A stretch of 64,000 bases of DNA from Branchiostoma floridae (GCF_000003815.2 NC_049982.1:9470614-9534613), one strand, 5' to 3'. Numbered from the stretch's first letter, positions 11,300 to 25,000 are shown. Translations and numbers: made by a program. The notes: generated by a model not told the origin, from the sequence alone.

Positions 11300-13579
11300 T
11301 AATAGCGAAAAACGTGTTCAGAAGAGAAACTGTGCCAATTTGAATGACACAAAAAATAGCGCCGTAAGAATTGTAACGTTATATAGCTAACTTGTAGCGG
11401 AAAACGTGTTCAGAAGACAAACTGTGTCAATTTGAATGACACATCTAAAGGACCGTTGTGCGCTGCATTAAGTGTATATAGCTAACTAAAAGCGAAAAAC
11501 GTGTTCAGAAGAGAAACTGTGTCAATTTGAATGACAGACTTACAGAACAGTAAGAACTATAACGTTATGTAGCTACATGTAATAGCGCAAAACGTGTTCA
11601 GAAGATAAACTGTGTCAATTTGAATGACACACTTGCAGATAGCGCAATAAGAAATGTACATAGCTAACTCATAGCGGAAAAAGCGTTCAGGAGACAAACT
11701 GTGTCAATTTGAATGACACACTTGCAGATAGCGCAATAAGAACTGTATATAGCAAACTAATAGCGGAAAAAGTATTCAGTAGACAAACTGTGTCAATTTG
11801 AATGACATACTTGCAGATAGCGCAATAAGAACTGTATAGAGCAAACTAATAGCGGAAAAAGTGTTCAGTTGACAACTGTGTCAATTTGAATGACACACTT
11901 GCAGATAGCGCAATAAGAACTGTATATAGCAAACTAATAGCGGAAAAAGTGTTCAGAAGACAAAGTGTGTCAATTTGAATGACACACTTGCAGATAGCGC
12001 AATAAGAAATGTATATAGCTAACTCATAGCGAAGTGTAACGTGATCAGAAGACAAACTGTGTCAATTTGAATAACACACTTGCAGATAGCGCAATAAGAA
12101 CTGTACATAGCTAACTCATAGCTGAAAAAGTGTTCAGGAGACAAACTGTGTCAATTTGAATGACACACTTGCAGATAGCGCAATAAGAACTGTATATAGC
12201 AAACTAATAGCGGAAAAAGTGTTCAGAAGACAAACTGTGTCAATTTGAATGACGCTCTTGCAGATAGCGTAATAAGAACTGTATACAGCAAACTAATAGC
12301 GGAAAAAGTGTTCAGGAGACAAACTGTGTCAATTTGAATGACACACTTGCAGATAGCGCAATAAGAAATGTACATAGCTACCTCATAGCGAAGTGTTACG
12401 TGTTCAGAAGACAAACTGTGTCAATTTGAATGACACACTTGCAGATAGCGCAATAAGAACTGTATATAGCAAACTAATAGCGGAAAAAGTGTTCAGAAGA
12501 CAAACTGTGTCAATTTGAATGACACACTTAAAGATAGCGCAATAAGAAATGTACATAGCTAACTCATAGCGAAGTGTAACGTGTTCAGAAGACAAACTGT
12601 GTCAATTTGAATGACACACTTGCAGATAGCGCAATAAGAAATGTACATAGCTAACTCATAGCTGAAAAAGTGTTCAGGAGACAAACTGTGTCAATTTGAA
12701 TGACACACTTGCAGATAGCGCAATAAGAACTGTTTATAGCAAACTAATAGCGGAAAAAGTCTTCAGAAGACAAACTGTGTCAATTTGAATGACACACTTG
12801 CAGATAGCGCAATAAGAAATGTACATAGCTAACTCATAGCGAAGTGTAACGTGTTCAGAAGACAAACTGTGTCAATTTGAATGACACACTTGCAGATAGC
12901 GCAATAAGAACTGTATATAGCAAACTAATAGCGGAAAAAGTGTTCAGAAGACAAACTGTGTCAATTTGAATGACACACTTGCAGATAGCGCAATAAGAAA
13001 TGTACATAGCTAACTCATAGCGAAGTGTAACGTGTTCAGAAGACAAACTGTGTCAATTTGAATGACACACTTGCAGATAGCGCAATAAGAACTGTATATA
13101 GCAAACTAATAGCGGAAAAAGTGTTCAGGAGACAAACTGTGTCAATTTGAATGACACAGTTGCAGATAGCGCAATAAGAAATGTACATAGCTAACTCATA
13201 GCTGAAAAAGTGTTCAGGAGACAAACTGTGTCAATTTGAATGACACACTTGCAGATAGCGCAATAAGAACTGTATATAGCAAACTAATAGCGGAAAAAGT
13301 CTTTAGAAGACAAACTGTGTCAATTTGAATGACGCTCTTGCAGATAGCGTAATAAGAACTGTATACAGCAAACTAATAGCGGAAAAAGTGTTCAGGAGAC
13401 AAACTGTGTCAATTTGAATGACACACTTGCAGATAGCGCAATAAGAAATGTATATAGCTAACTCATAGCGAAGTGTAACGTGTTCAGAAGACAAACTGTG
13501 TCCATTTGAATGACACACTTGCAGATAGCGCAATAAGAACTGTATATAGCAAACTAATAGCGGAAAAAGTGTTCAGAAG
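11300..13579 (+). repeat. Left satellite array, about 25 units of 90 bp
   Basis: Each unit contains the core TGTGTCA-N7-TGACACA (N7 usually ATTTGAA), then a stretch like TTGCAGATAGCGCAATAAGA and a TATAGCAAACTAATAGCGG-type segment. The spacing is 90 bp from about 11520 onward. From 12060 the units alternate between two types (181-bp dimers), and markers recur every 540 bp (12121, 12661, 13201), showing a six-unit higher-order repeat. The array runs into the assembly gap. Short recurring frames on its minus strand are by-products of the repeat. Confidence 0.95.
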
Positions 13580-13924
13580 NNNNNNNNNNNNNNNNNNNNN
13601 NNNNNNNNNNNNNNNNNNNNNNNNNNNNNNNNNNNNNNNNNNNNNNNNNNNNNNNNNNNNNNNNNNNNNNNNNNNNNNNNNNNNNNNNNNNNNNNNNNNN
13701 NNNNNNNNNNNNNNNNNNNNNNNNNNNNNNNNNNNNNNNNNNNNNNNNNNNNNNNNNNNNNNNNNNNNNNNNNNNNNNNNNNNNNNNNNNNNNNNNNNNN
13801 NNNNNNNNNNNNNNNNNNNNNNNNNNNNNNNNNNNNNNNNNNNNNNNNNNNNNNNNNNNNNNNNNNNNNNNNNNNNNNNNNNNNNNNNNNNNNNNNNNNN
13901 NNNNNNNNNNNNNNNNNNNNNNNN
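13580..13924. other. Assembly gap (345 N)
   Basis: A run of N interrupts the element where the left array should meet the central sequence. Its true length is unknown, because a homogeneous array is easily collapsed. Any transposase or further satellite could be hidden here. Confidence 0.99.
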
Positions 13925-14410
13925 ACTAGTGTGGCAGCAGTCAGTGACAGCTGTCCACCAAAGTTTCCGTCATGAGGCAGTTTTATACTGTTTAACACTC
14001 GGTTATTAATTGCAAAGCCGTCCTCCTGACAAAGTTTTCTGTTATAAACTATTGTGTCAATTAATGTGACAAACTAGCAAACTGAATAGATATGCCTAAA
14101 TCGTATAATCATTCGATTGAAAAAGTTTTCGGCAGAGCGAGTTTTCCGTCATAATATAGTTATTATGCGTTTCAAAAGTGTGTCATATGATTGACACAGT
14201 TTTCAGCTCAGACAGCGCAGTACTAAATTTGACAGTTTACTTGAACAAGTTAGTATTTCAGTTACTTTAAACCCTACCATGGTCCAAACTCCAGTAATCA
14301 GTTGTTAATTGATATGAAATAACCGCATCTAAAGTCATATGTATATACGAAGGAACGCCATTTAGTTCGTAAGAAGGGACCTTAGAACTTGTCTGACACA
14401 CTTGCAGAAA
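13925..14410. other. Central non-repetitive segment of the inverted element
   Basis: This piece, between the gap and the right array, has no convincing coding frame. It carries a few degenerate versions of the TGTGTCA/TGACACA core (near 14050 and 14178). It may be the original spacer of the element. Confidence 0.5.
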
Positions 14411-16310
14411 AGCGCTGCCTGAACCGCGCTATTATATAAGTGTGTCATTCATATTGACACAGTTTGACTTCTGAACACGCATTAATATTTCGCTTTAAGT
14501 TAGCTATATACAGTTCTTACGGCACCATTATATAAGTGTGTCATTCAAATTGACACAGTTTGTCTCCTGAACACGTATTTTGCTATAAGTTAGCTATATA
14601 CAGTTCTTACGGCGCTATTATGTAAGTGTGTCATTCAAATTGACACAGTTTGTCTCCTGAATACGTTTTCGGTATTAGTTTGTTATATACAGTTATTTGG
14701 GCGCTGTCTACAAGTGTGTCATTCAAAGTGACTCAGTTTGACATTTGAACACGCATTGCGCTTTAAGTTAGCTCTATACAGTTCTTACAGCGCTGTTCTA
14801 TGAATGCATAATTCAAATTGACACATTTTGTTTCCTGAACACGTTTTCCGCTATTAGTTAGCTATATACAGTTCATTCAGCTTTGTTCTGCAAGTGTGTC
14901 ATTCAAATTGGCACAGTTTGACACCTGAATACGTTTTACGCGATTTCTTAGCTATATACAGGTCTTACATTGCTGTTCTATAAATGTGTCATTCAAAGTG
15001 ACACATTTTGTCTCCTGAACACGTTTCTCGCTATTAGTGAGCTATACACAGTTCTTACGGCACTATCATGTAAGTGTGTCATTCAGATTAACACAGTCTG
15101 ACTCCTGAACACTTTTTCCGCTATTAGTTAGCTATATACAGTTCTTTTAGCTTTGTTCTATAAGTGTGTCATTCAAATTGACACAGTTTGACATTTGAAC
15201 ACGCATTCCGCTTTAAGTTACCTATATACAGTTCTTACAGCGCTATTCTATAATGCATTGTGTCATTCAAATTGACACAGTTTGTCTCCTGAACACGATT
15301 TTCGCTATTAGTTAGCTATATACAATCCTTACGGCACCATTATGTAAGTGTGTCATTCAAATCGACACAGTTGGACTCCTGAACACGTTTTTCGCTATTA
15401 GTTAGCTATATACATTTCTTTCAGCTTTGTTCTATAAGTGTGTCATTCAAAGTGACACAGTTGGACTCCTGAACACGCATTGCACTTTAAGTTACCTATA
15501 TACAGTTTTTTTACAGCGCTGTTCTATGAATGCATCATTCAAATTGACATAGTTTGTCTCCTGAACACGTATTTTGCTATTAGTTAGCTATATACAGTTC
15601 TTAGGGCGCTATTATGTAAGTGTGTCATTCAAATTGACACAGATTGACATTTGAACACGCATTCCGCTTCAAGTTAACTATATACAGTTCTTACAGCGCT
15701 ATTCTATAATGCATTGTGTCATTCAAATTGGCACAGTTTGTCTCCTGAACATGTTTTTCGCTCCTAGTTAGCTATATACAGTTCTTACGGCACTATCATG
15801 TAAGTGTGTCATTCAAATTGACACAGTTTGACTCCTGAACACGTTTTTCGCTATTAGTTAGCTATATACAGTTCTTTTAGCTTTGTTCTATAAGTGTGTC
15901 ATTCAAATTGGCACAGTTTGACACCTGAATACGTTTTCCGCGATTACTTAATAGCTATATACAGGTCTAACATCGCTGTTCTATAAATTTGTCATTCAAA
16001 GTGACACAGTTTGTCTCTTGAACACGTTTCTCGCTATTTGTTAGCTACATACAGTTCTTACGACGCTATTATGTAAGTGCGCCATTCAAATTGACATAGT
16101 TTGTCTCCTAAACACGTTTATCGCTATTAGTTAAGCTACATACAGTTCTTACGGCGCTATTATGTAAGTGTGTCTTTCAAATTGACACAGTTTGTCTCCC
16201 CAAGGAGGTCTCCCGAACACGTTTTCCGCTATTAGTTCCCTGTATACACTTCTTACAGCACTGTTCTATAAATGTGTTATTCAAATTAACACAGTTTGTC
16301 TCCTGATGTC
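14411..16310 (-). repeat. Right satellite array, inverted, about 21 diverged units
   Basis: The same 90-bp unit as in the left array, in reverse orientation (TGTGTCATTCAAATTGACAC recurs about every 90 bp). The units are clearly more diverged from one another than on the left, with single-base changes in many cores and spacing of 88-94 bp. I see no 540-bp higher-order period here. Confidence 0.93.
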
Positions 16311-16840
16311 TACGAGAATGCCAGTTAGTTCGTTCAGAAGGGACCTTACAACCGTTGCAGATTCGCAACGTGGGCCGAGACGATACGAACAAACACAAAC
16401 TTAAAAAAACGTTCTGCAAGTTCAAACATACTTTCGCCAAGAGTCCCTTGACAAACCTAATTTAACAATATGCGTAAGCCTGACTTGAATCCTCCTCTAC
16501 CGAACCTAGCGCAGACTGAGACCGTCAAGATACCTGGTGACCCGCGTTCAATGACCTCACTCGTACGACCCGGAAGTATATGATCGTAATCGGTTGCACG
16601 GAAACCCCCATGCAGTGCGAAATCGAGGCCGAAAACAGGCATAAAGAGCCAGTTTGAAGGCTAACTTTGACTCTTCAAATCTCATCCCGAAATAATATTT
16701 GAATCAACACGAGTACTGTAGGCGATAGAACAACTCGTGGGGATTACGTGGGCACCTTTGACAGCCTGATTTGGGCCACCGCGATTTTTTAATCTTTTTT
16801 TTACGCGACCATGTCAAGTGCCTCAAACTGGCGTCCAACA

Positions 16841-17975
16841 TTGCACAACGCCCCGCCATGTTGGCATTTTTTGAGCGAACAACATCCGGTTTGGGAGCGT
16901 GGACCTTACCACTCCTCAAAGAGGGATACATTTTTTAAATTATTAGGTTAGATAAATACATAAAAACATCATTTAGATATATTCATGTAAATTAACATTC
17001 AAAAATTGAAGAATAGATATTCTTAACTGACAATTTTACATCAAAATACAGCTAATACATATTTTTGATTGTTTTGTGTCACCTTCTAAGCTGTGCACTA
17101 TTCTGAAATAGCGGAAGTGAGGTAATAGGTTAATCGAGGTCACCTCTAGGTGAAGGGTACACCCCTTTGTGGCGAACAGGAAGGTAGGCTCAAAATGTAG
17201 CGATTTTCTAACAAACCATGCAATTTAGCTTCTCTTAGCCTTGCTTTATGTTCTTGTAGATGTTCATAAAGCGGAAAATTAAGCGGTTGGGAATTTGGGC
17301 GGTCTTTGTGGAGCAGATGTTGAGTATGATCATCATCATTTTTAATATGTTCTTTCAAAATCATCTTCTAACGTCTGATGGATTTTACTAGTACCTTACC
17401 ACTCTAATATAGTGATAATGCTATGTATGTATGACCATATCTATATATGAGATATACAGATATATATGAGATGTACAGTGTTCAAATAGGTGTCCACTAC
17501 ATAGTCATACACGAACTGTTTGCAAGATTTAGGTGATAGAGGAAAAGAAGGAGAATAGCATTTAGTAATAGCAAAGCACAAAATAAATACAGAGCTGAGG
17601 TGTCAATATCTTAACTGGTGAAATGGAAAAACGAGAGATAAAAAATCTAAAAGGTTTTTTGATGATTTCATTACTTGGTGATATTTTCACCTAAATAAAC
17701 TACCTTTGATGCAGATGATTATAAATACTCTATGTTTGACATATAATGTTGCAGTCTCGAGATGGGTGTGTCAGACACTGAGACAGTACATAGAATACAT
17801 TGCAACATAGCATGGTTCCATTGGAGGATTGTAATACATGTAACGTTACTTGTATTGTTTCATTTCTATTTAGTTGTTAGAGCTTGTAATGTACTAGTAG
17901 CAGCTTGATTATAGTTCAAACTGTCCAAAATAAGAGTTATAAGTTGAGAGCCACAATTCTGTCTTGTCCATACAG
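16841..17975 (+). promoter_or_regulatory. EPS15: EPS15 upstream region
   Basis: The first coding exon of EPS15 begins directly after an AG acceptor at 17974-17975, so its 5' UTR starts in an exon somewhere in this interval or farther upstream. The GC-richer part at 16841-16930 is a candidate start region, but no core promoter motif is decisive. The remainder is AT-rich, with a small ATATATGAGATATACAG repeat near 17445-17478. Confidence 0.4.
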
Positions 17976-20900
17976 ATGGCATCGGGAGAGGCTGCTTTCG
18001 AGGGAATTTACAGACAGGTGAGTACTGGAGACATCCTTAAATATAGTAATCCAGTTTGGATAGATAGTTCAGCAAATAGTGTATATCTGAGCCAACCGCC
18101 ATTTAATAAGCCTTGCTGAATTGTACTATATATGTACTAGTTTATGTATACATGTAACGGCATGGATGAACGTTCAAACCAGGGCGTGACATCCACACAA
18201 TATCCATGAACATGTTCTAATGATGAAAGAGATTGAAAGATAACTTAATTATTTTCGTTTGCTTTTTTCCTCAGTAGCTATTGGATATGAGACAGTAGTG
18301 AATATGAGACTGTCATTCTCATTATGACATACTGATGGTACTGACTAGAGGGGCTCAAGATGTTGTTTCCAAACATGCCTTATTTTATTGAGGTAAACAA
18401 TTCACATAATAAGCCCTGTTTCTGTGTGTTCCCTTCCCAGCTGGACCCCTGGGGCCATGGAAAGGTTGATGCAGGTGAAGCAGCCGCATTCCTGAAGAGG
18501 TCAGGTCTGAGGGAGAGTGTCCTTCATAAGGTACAGATCCTCATGTCCCTGTGTACATGTAATATTTACTCAGCTTTGAAGTAGGAATATATCTACAATG
18601 TGATTGCCAGAATGTGAGTCAATTTGCCCCTACTAGTCTCCTACAGCTGCGGTACATTTGGAATATGATGGGTATTTGTACTTTGTGTTGCTATGATGAT
18701 GTAATCAAATTATAATTTCATATCTACCAGATATGGAACCTTGCAGACCAGGAAGGGGCTGGCTACCTGGACAAGAAAGTAAGTTGGTGATTGGATATGT
18801 TTTACTTCTGGTTCTAGCAAGGAGATTGAAATGACCTCCTTGCTTCTAGAATAGACTGAAAGACACATTTGAATTGTCAATAGAAAGCCTTTTGGCCACC
18901 TGGATCAAGAGCATAAGGATGCTAAAGTTTGGCCATACTTGAATGGAATAAGCTACTAGTAGTCGGTGAAGTATGGTACAACTTAACGCTTACAGTACAA
19001 AAGTGGCTCTAATCACGCTTCTCTTTGAGATCACTATTAGCAGTTTGTTCCTAACTTTTCAGATGTGATGTTGATGACCTAAATGTTGTTTTGTTGTGTT
19101 TGTGTTTCAGGGTTTTATTGTAGCTCTTCAGCTGGTGTCCCTGGCTCAACATGGTCAGGATGTCAGCGTGGAAAACCTGTCCTCCTCCATTCCACCTCCT
19201 ACCATGGTGAGAGGCATGATCACAATGTTTCCTTACTAGTTTTCTGATGTAAATTGAGAGAATTAAGTTCTAGATGTAATTGCAGCCAAATGTACTTATA
19301 GCTGACTGAAAGCTTTTAGTCTGAACCAAAGGTAGGTAAAAAATAATAGATGGAGTGATTAGTGGGTGACAAATGTTTATTTTCCTTTTAGACAGAGAAT
19401 GTTCCTGGCAGTTCCAGAGCAGCCTGGGCCATCAAGGTAAGACTATATATACACTTGAAGGAAAGGACAAAACTTGAAGGAAAGGACAAAACTTGAAGAT
19501 ACATGATTGTGTATATGTAAATTCTCTTTCATTCTTTATTACAGTTAGGTTGCTACTTGTCAATGTTTCTATGTCTAACATTTTACATCCTTTTCCGATT
19601 TACAGACAGAGGAGAAGCTGAAGTTTGACACCATTTTCGAGACATTGGACCCTGTGAATGGTATCCTGACTGGAGACAAAGTCAGACCAGTAAGGATTCT
19701 CCTGTTGTTTCTTCTTGTGTGTATGAGTAAAACTGTTTAATTACTACATGTATTACATACTTTTCATAAGTGTGCACGTAGCTGAAGGATGATATTCTGT
19801 CATTGTTGAATGGTGACAAAAATATGCCCAATATATTTATTTACAATTTCACACATCCCTTTTCAGGTTCTCTTGAATTCCAAACTTCCTGTGGAAATAC
19901 TTGGAACAGTAAGTACAATCGACAGTACTTCTTTCCAATTTCTAACAAAATGAAAATTATTGATTGTGTACATCACATTTTACGCTAGGCACAAATCCTA
20001 ATGATACTTTCATTGACAGGTTTGGGACTTGAGTGACATAGACCAGGATGGCTGTCTGGATAAAGAAGAATTTGCTGTGGTAAGTAATATATAATTATGA
20101 CACATGAGCCTCTTATTATCTCATCGAGAGGTTTGGAATGTTGCAAATGATCAGTTCATGTTCAGTAGATCCTTTTCAAAGAGCATTTTATACAGGATAT
20201 CAACTGAAAATGATTTCATGGAGTTGTCAAGCACTTATGATGAAATACATGTTCAGTTACTTCTAACTGCTTCATGTTACTCCAGGCGATGCACCTGGTG
20301 TACCGTGCACTGGATAAACAGCCGGTCCCCACCACCCTTCCACCAGAGCTCATCCCACCCTCCAAGAGAGGCCCCAGCCCTGGCCTGGCTCCTGGTCCAA
20401 CTCCTGCACTTACATCTCCAGCACATGCTCTACACTCACAGGTTAGGCACTTCTTAACTCGCTGTTTTCCCTTGATTCTGAAATTGTGTTTACTTTAGTA
20501 TAAGATGTTTTGAGTGTACACCTAGTGACATTTAAACAACAAACCAGAATTGCTAAAAAGGCTAAACGCTATAGCCAGCAACTACAAGAAAAAGTGACTG
20601 TTTAAAGCTATAACATTGACAGATAGTTGACAGATGATTGGCAGATGGCAGCACAACTAGTTCAAGGAAAAACTCTCAGACCCTTGCAACAGTCGTATTG
20701 AGGTCCCCAAATGGTAGCTGCTCCAGATCCAGACCCTTGCAATTTAGCACCACTTATTTTAAGCTCCTTACAATTCAGCCCCTAGCTGCAAGGAAAGAGT
20801 AGTCGGCCCACCCAATAACAATAACAATAACAATAATTTTACATTCCAGCCCGCCCCGTGGGTGGTGACACCTGGTGACAAGATGAAGTATGACAACATC

Positions 20901-22065
20901 TTCAGACAGGCAGACCTGGACAAGGACGGGTTCGTGAGCGGTGGGGAGGTCAAGGATGTCTTCATGCAGTCTGGAGTTCCTCAGAACGTGCTGGCACACA
21001 TCTGGTCTGTACCTGTCATTGTCTTCTTGAAAATAAACATCTTAATTGTTAGATCGTAACTGTCTTTCAGTAAAGCAGTTTGGCCCCAAATAGAGTGGCT
21101 ACATGTCCATCAAACTGTTACTAGTACATTCCTACCTAATTCTTTTGCCTATCTATTCATGCAAGTGTATTACTGGGCCCGAAAGAACATCATTGTATTC
21201 CATCTGCAGAGCTGGAAATATATTTGGGGAATCTAAACATCTAGGTGCCTAGAAAAAAAATAGGGCAAGCAACATGAAATCAAGTAGCATTGAAATAAAG
21301 ACCACATAGATGTATCTTGGTGCACCTGCAGTGAAACATTAGGTGCTCTGCTCTGATTTCAGGTGAAAAGAAGTGCACATGCAGCCATGCACACAATATT
21401 TTTAGCCCTGAGCTATGTCTGTTTGCTTCTGGATGATTTTCAGTACTTCTTGTAGTTTATCTTCAATCATGACATGGGCTTTGCCTCCCCCACAGGACTT
21501 TGTGTGATGAGAAGCAGGCTGGGCTCCTCAATACTGAACAGTTTGCTCTGGCCATGTGGCTGATTCAGCAACAGGTGCTTGTCTACCTTATCTATACTAT
21601 CTATACTTATCTATATATAGTTTTATTGCACAACATTCTTGAAATTGTGTTAAACATATTTGCAAAGAGGAGAAGTTCAGATGTGTACCCCTTTGTCAAG
21701 AGAAGAAGTCAATTGAAAATACCAGTAGCCCTGTATTGTATCACATGTCTTTCATGTGTATGAACACAACATCAGCATGCTGCTGCCTTGTGTATGAAAA
21801 TACTGTATTGTTCTGTTTGCAATTGAAATAAAGTCAGAGACGTCAGTGTGTTTCTATGAAAACTAATAGGAGTATGCCTTGTCCAGCATATAAAAAACTG
21901 ACCCATTTGGCACTCCCTCCAGGTGAAGGGTATTGACCCTCCCCAGCAGCTGTCCCCAGAGATGATCCCCCCGTCCTCCCGCCAGGCCAAGTCTGCCGGC
22001 GCTGACGTCACCACCATCGCCAAGGAGATGGACGTCATCGGTCGGGAGATCCAGGACCTCACCAG
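17976..22065 (+). other. EPS15: Three EH domains of EPS15 (exons 1-12)
   Basis: EH1 has [20 protein letters not shown]2 has [18 protein letters not shown], with a canonical EF-hand calcium loop (D-D-D-G-C-D-E pattern). EH3 has a canonical first EF loop ([13 protein letters not shown]) and [13 protein letters not shown]. The tryptophan that forms the NPF pocket is present in all three domains. EH3 is followed by [18 protein letters not shown], a linker typical of this family. The codon for the EH3 tryptophan is split across the intron at 21005-21495. Confidence 0.93.
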
Positions 22066-25000
22066 GTACATGGGCGGGTCATCAGTGTCGATCCTGATGA
22101 AGGCGACACTGGTCGTTGAAAATTTGATCCGTGTATACCCTTGCGTTGGAAGAAAGTTGAGCATTGTACTATGGTCTGGGCTGGTCTTGTTGTCATGGAG
22201 GCTGATGTGGGGACAGAGCTGTAGTGTTGGCAACTGCAGCTAGTTTGAGTTGTCCCTAATAACTTTAGCAGTTAACCTGTTGCAGGAATTTAGATACGTG
22301 TATTACATGTACAAATCAAATGGTAAGTTGAAGATAGGATCATCCAGCCTCTGGAAAAGAAAGAGAAAGTATTGCATTTGTTTAAACTTATGCACTTTAC
22401 ACTCCTTCCAAAATTTTGTTGATGCAACCACAAGCTTGTACAGTGTGCCTGTCAGTGTTGCATTGCCATTATAATAGTGTAATGCTAGAAATATCACATG
22501 ACTAATGTTTCATGTAAGTAGAAGAAACTTGTCTGAATAGATACCAGTTATCCTGAGTCCAAATTGGTCCTGAACTGTTGAGCAGAAATGAGGTGTAATA
22601 TGTTTTCACATGTATTTGCATTTTTAGAGAACAGGAGAGTCTACAGTCAGAGATCACTGACAAGCAGCAGCAGATCCTGGACATCAATAGTCTTCTGATG
22701 GTCAGTACATAGTGTGTGTTACTGTTAGGAACATTACCAAACTGCACAGTATACAGGTCTCATTCAGGCTTGCTTTATTGTAGCTAGTAGTGCTGTAGTC
22801 AGGATCTGTGACCATATCACCAGACCTTGAGTATAGTGGTGTAGAACTCAAACTTCTGCAATGTTTCTTTTTTCATTCTCACTTGATATCTTATTTGCTG
22901 TTTAGACTCTGTCACTTTGTGCCTAGAGACTGAGTAACATGTGCTGTGTGTTTGTGTGTGTAGAACCTGGAGGTCGAGGCGAACCAGAGTCAGACCACCC
23001 TTCAGCAGCTGGAGAAACAAAAGGCCGACACACTCCTGCCTGTGCAGAAACTGGACAAGCAGGTCAGATTAAGAAAACTTGCACTATGTTAAAAAAATTG
23101 ATGCCAGAAATGCCATTTCACTACTACCTAGCCCTGTACCCAATAGAGAATTAGTAGCCACTATTTCAGCATGCTAAATGTTGAAGTGCATTGTTTCTAT
23201 GGCTATGCAGCATGTCTGTTCTGCTAACCTTGAAAGAAAGATGGGAAATGGCTGTAGTAAATCCTGAGAGCATGCTGACATTGTAGTAATATTTAACTAT
23301 GTGTGTGTGTGCGTGTGTGTCTGTCGGAAGAAGTTACTGTTCTTGTAATGTTTGTAGGACCTAATTCATTTGTTTCCCAATGCACTTTTTGTTAGTAAGA
23401 CTTAGACCATCCCTGCTTCCTTCCCTTAGGGACTGGTCGATATTTAGCGGGGGGGGAGGGCCGGTCGTCAGAGGGTCGGGTCAAAAATTTTTTCCTAGGC
23501 CCTCCCCCCAGGTCAAAAAATTTTTCCTAGGCCCTCCCCCCAAGTCGAAATATTTTTCCTAGGCCCTCCCCCCTCCTATGAAATTTGAAAAATATTAAAG
23601 ACGCCAATAAATCACTGCGCTCCCGTTTGGAAATGTCTTCACGCCATACTTATGATAACGTTACTGGTTTTCATCGCGAGGCAGATCTCTTACCCCTAGC
23701 AAAAAAAGGGAAATTGAATGGCTCGGAGCCCATAAATATATGATTCTTGGAGGCTACTGTGTTCTTCTGATATTCATAAATCCACTCTATCCAAACAACG
23801 CTACAAACTGAGTATTTTGTACCTGGATTTCTAGTAGATTTGCGCCGCTTGGCGGCGCGCTCCCCGCCCCTTTACTTAACGCATTACAAGTTCATGGGGT
23901 CCGAGTAGCTTGTCGGAGACTATTTTCAATTCAAGTACCTTTTGTACTTTTTCTTGGTTCTGTGGTGGCAATAACTGACGGTAATTAATCGGGGGGAAAT
24001 GACAACAAAAACGTCAGCACGATACGACTAACCAAAACTGTAGTGGGGAGGGGGGAGCCGACGTGTGACGACGATCCCACAGCGGGGTTGACCGGTCGCC
24101 TCTGTAGCTGCCGGTGGGCGTGAGAACGCAGACTTGTACTTGGGAGATCTTTTAAAAATGCCACGCTTTTTGGACATCCATTTTGTCGGTCAAAAATGAC
24201 GGAATGGGCAAAATTGTCGGGAAACTGGAATGCATTACGAATCTGACACGTTAGTTCAAATTCTTTTCTCTGAAGCTGTGTGTGTATCAGTGGCCTTGTG
24301 AACAGTCACGCTTGTGATTTTCATAGTTTTATAACTATCGACAAAGGAATCGTTCAACTCAGTTTAAGTTAAATAATGTTTTCCTCCTGGTGCAAACTAT
24401 AAACAGACGCCAGTTTCCCGGGTTATTCGCAAAGTTTTCAGCTTCTAAGTGATTGACGTAACTTAACCGCGTTTTTGGCGCCGCTGCTGGCTGTGATTGG
24501 TTGCAAGTTAATTCTATTTTTCGCATAACGTGGCAAGCCCTGTCAAATCGGTACATCTAAAGACTGCCGCCAAGGCTGTTGTCATGGTAACGACACGTTT
24601 AGCAACATTTCCCATGCAAATCGAGTTACGCATGTCTTGTACTGCGTTTGATCATTATGATAGTTCTCAAGTCGAAAATGTGTACAGATTATAACGTTAA
24701 CAAGGAAGCGAACATGAAACAAGGAAAGCTGAATTCACAAGTCTCACCGGCCGTTTCGCAGACGGCACTCTGTCACCAGTCATCTTCCAGAGCGTTCCAA
24801 ATCATGAAAGAAAACACGCATTTTCCCGTCATTTTTTGCGGTAAAATCTGAGGAAAATACCGACATGTGTTGGTACGCGTACGCAGATGTTGACAAGAAA
24901 TGCAAGTTCTTCCAAGACGCCAAATTTTGTCACCGTGACTGAATTGTGGCATTGCAAACCGGAAGTACATTTTTACGTCGCATTTTGGTAACTTTATCGA

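Larger units (their letters stand above)
10705..16840. mobile_element. Foldback-like inverted-repeat element with satellite arms
   Basis: The ends are inverted copies. From 10705 inward and from 16840 inward on the other strand, about 125 bp match with few differences; both begin TGTTGGACGCC and continue through TTTGAGGCACTTGACATGG. Similarity fades over the next 300 bp. Inside each arm is a tandem array of 90-bp units, in one orientation on the left and reversed on the right. The four bases TTGC flank both ends (10701-10704 and 16841-16844), a possible target duplication. No coding sequence is visible outside the gap, so the element looks non-autonomous. The architecture recalls Foldback/TU elements, whose long terminal repeats contain tandem subrepeats; that family assignment is inference. 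Confidence 0.7.

Noticed and set aside
11846-13533. Repeated 62-76 residue open frames on the minus strand (MSSEHVTLRYELAMYISYCA-like)
   Set aside because: They are the translation of two adjacent 90-bp satellite units, recur with the array, lack codon bias and have no splice or start context.
13506-14009. Open frames spanning the run of N
   Set aside because: The apparent length comes from unknown bases; nothing coding is visible on either side.
11300-16310. CRISPR-like periodic repeats
   Set aside because: The whole 90-bp unit is repeated, with no unique spacers, in an animal genome; it is a satellite.
23299-23322. TG microsatellite as a regulatory Z-DNA site
   Set aside because: Short, interrupted GT run inside an intron with no further support.
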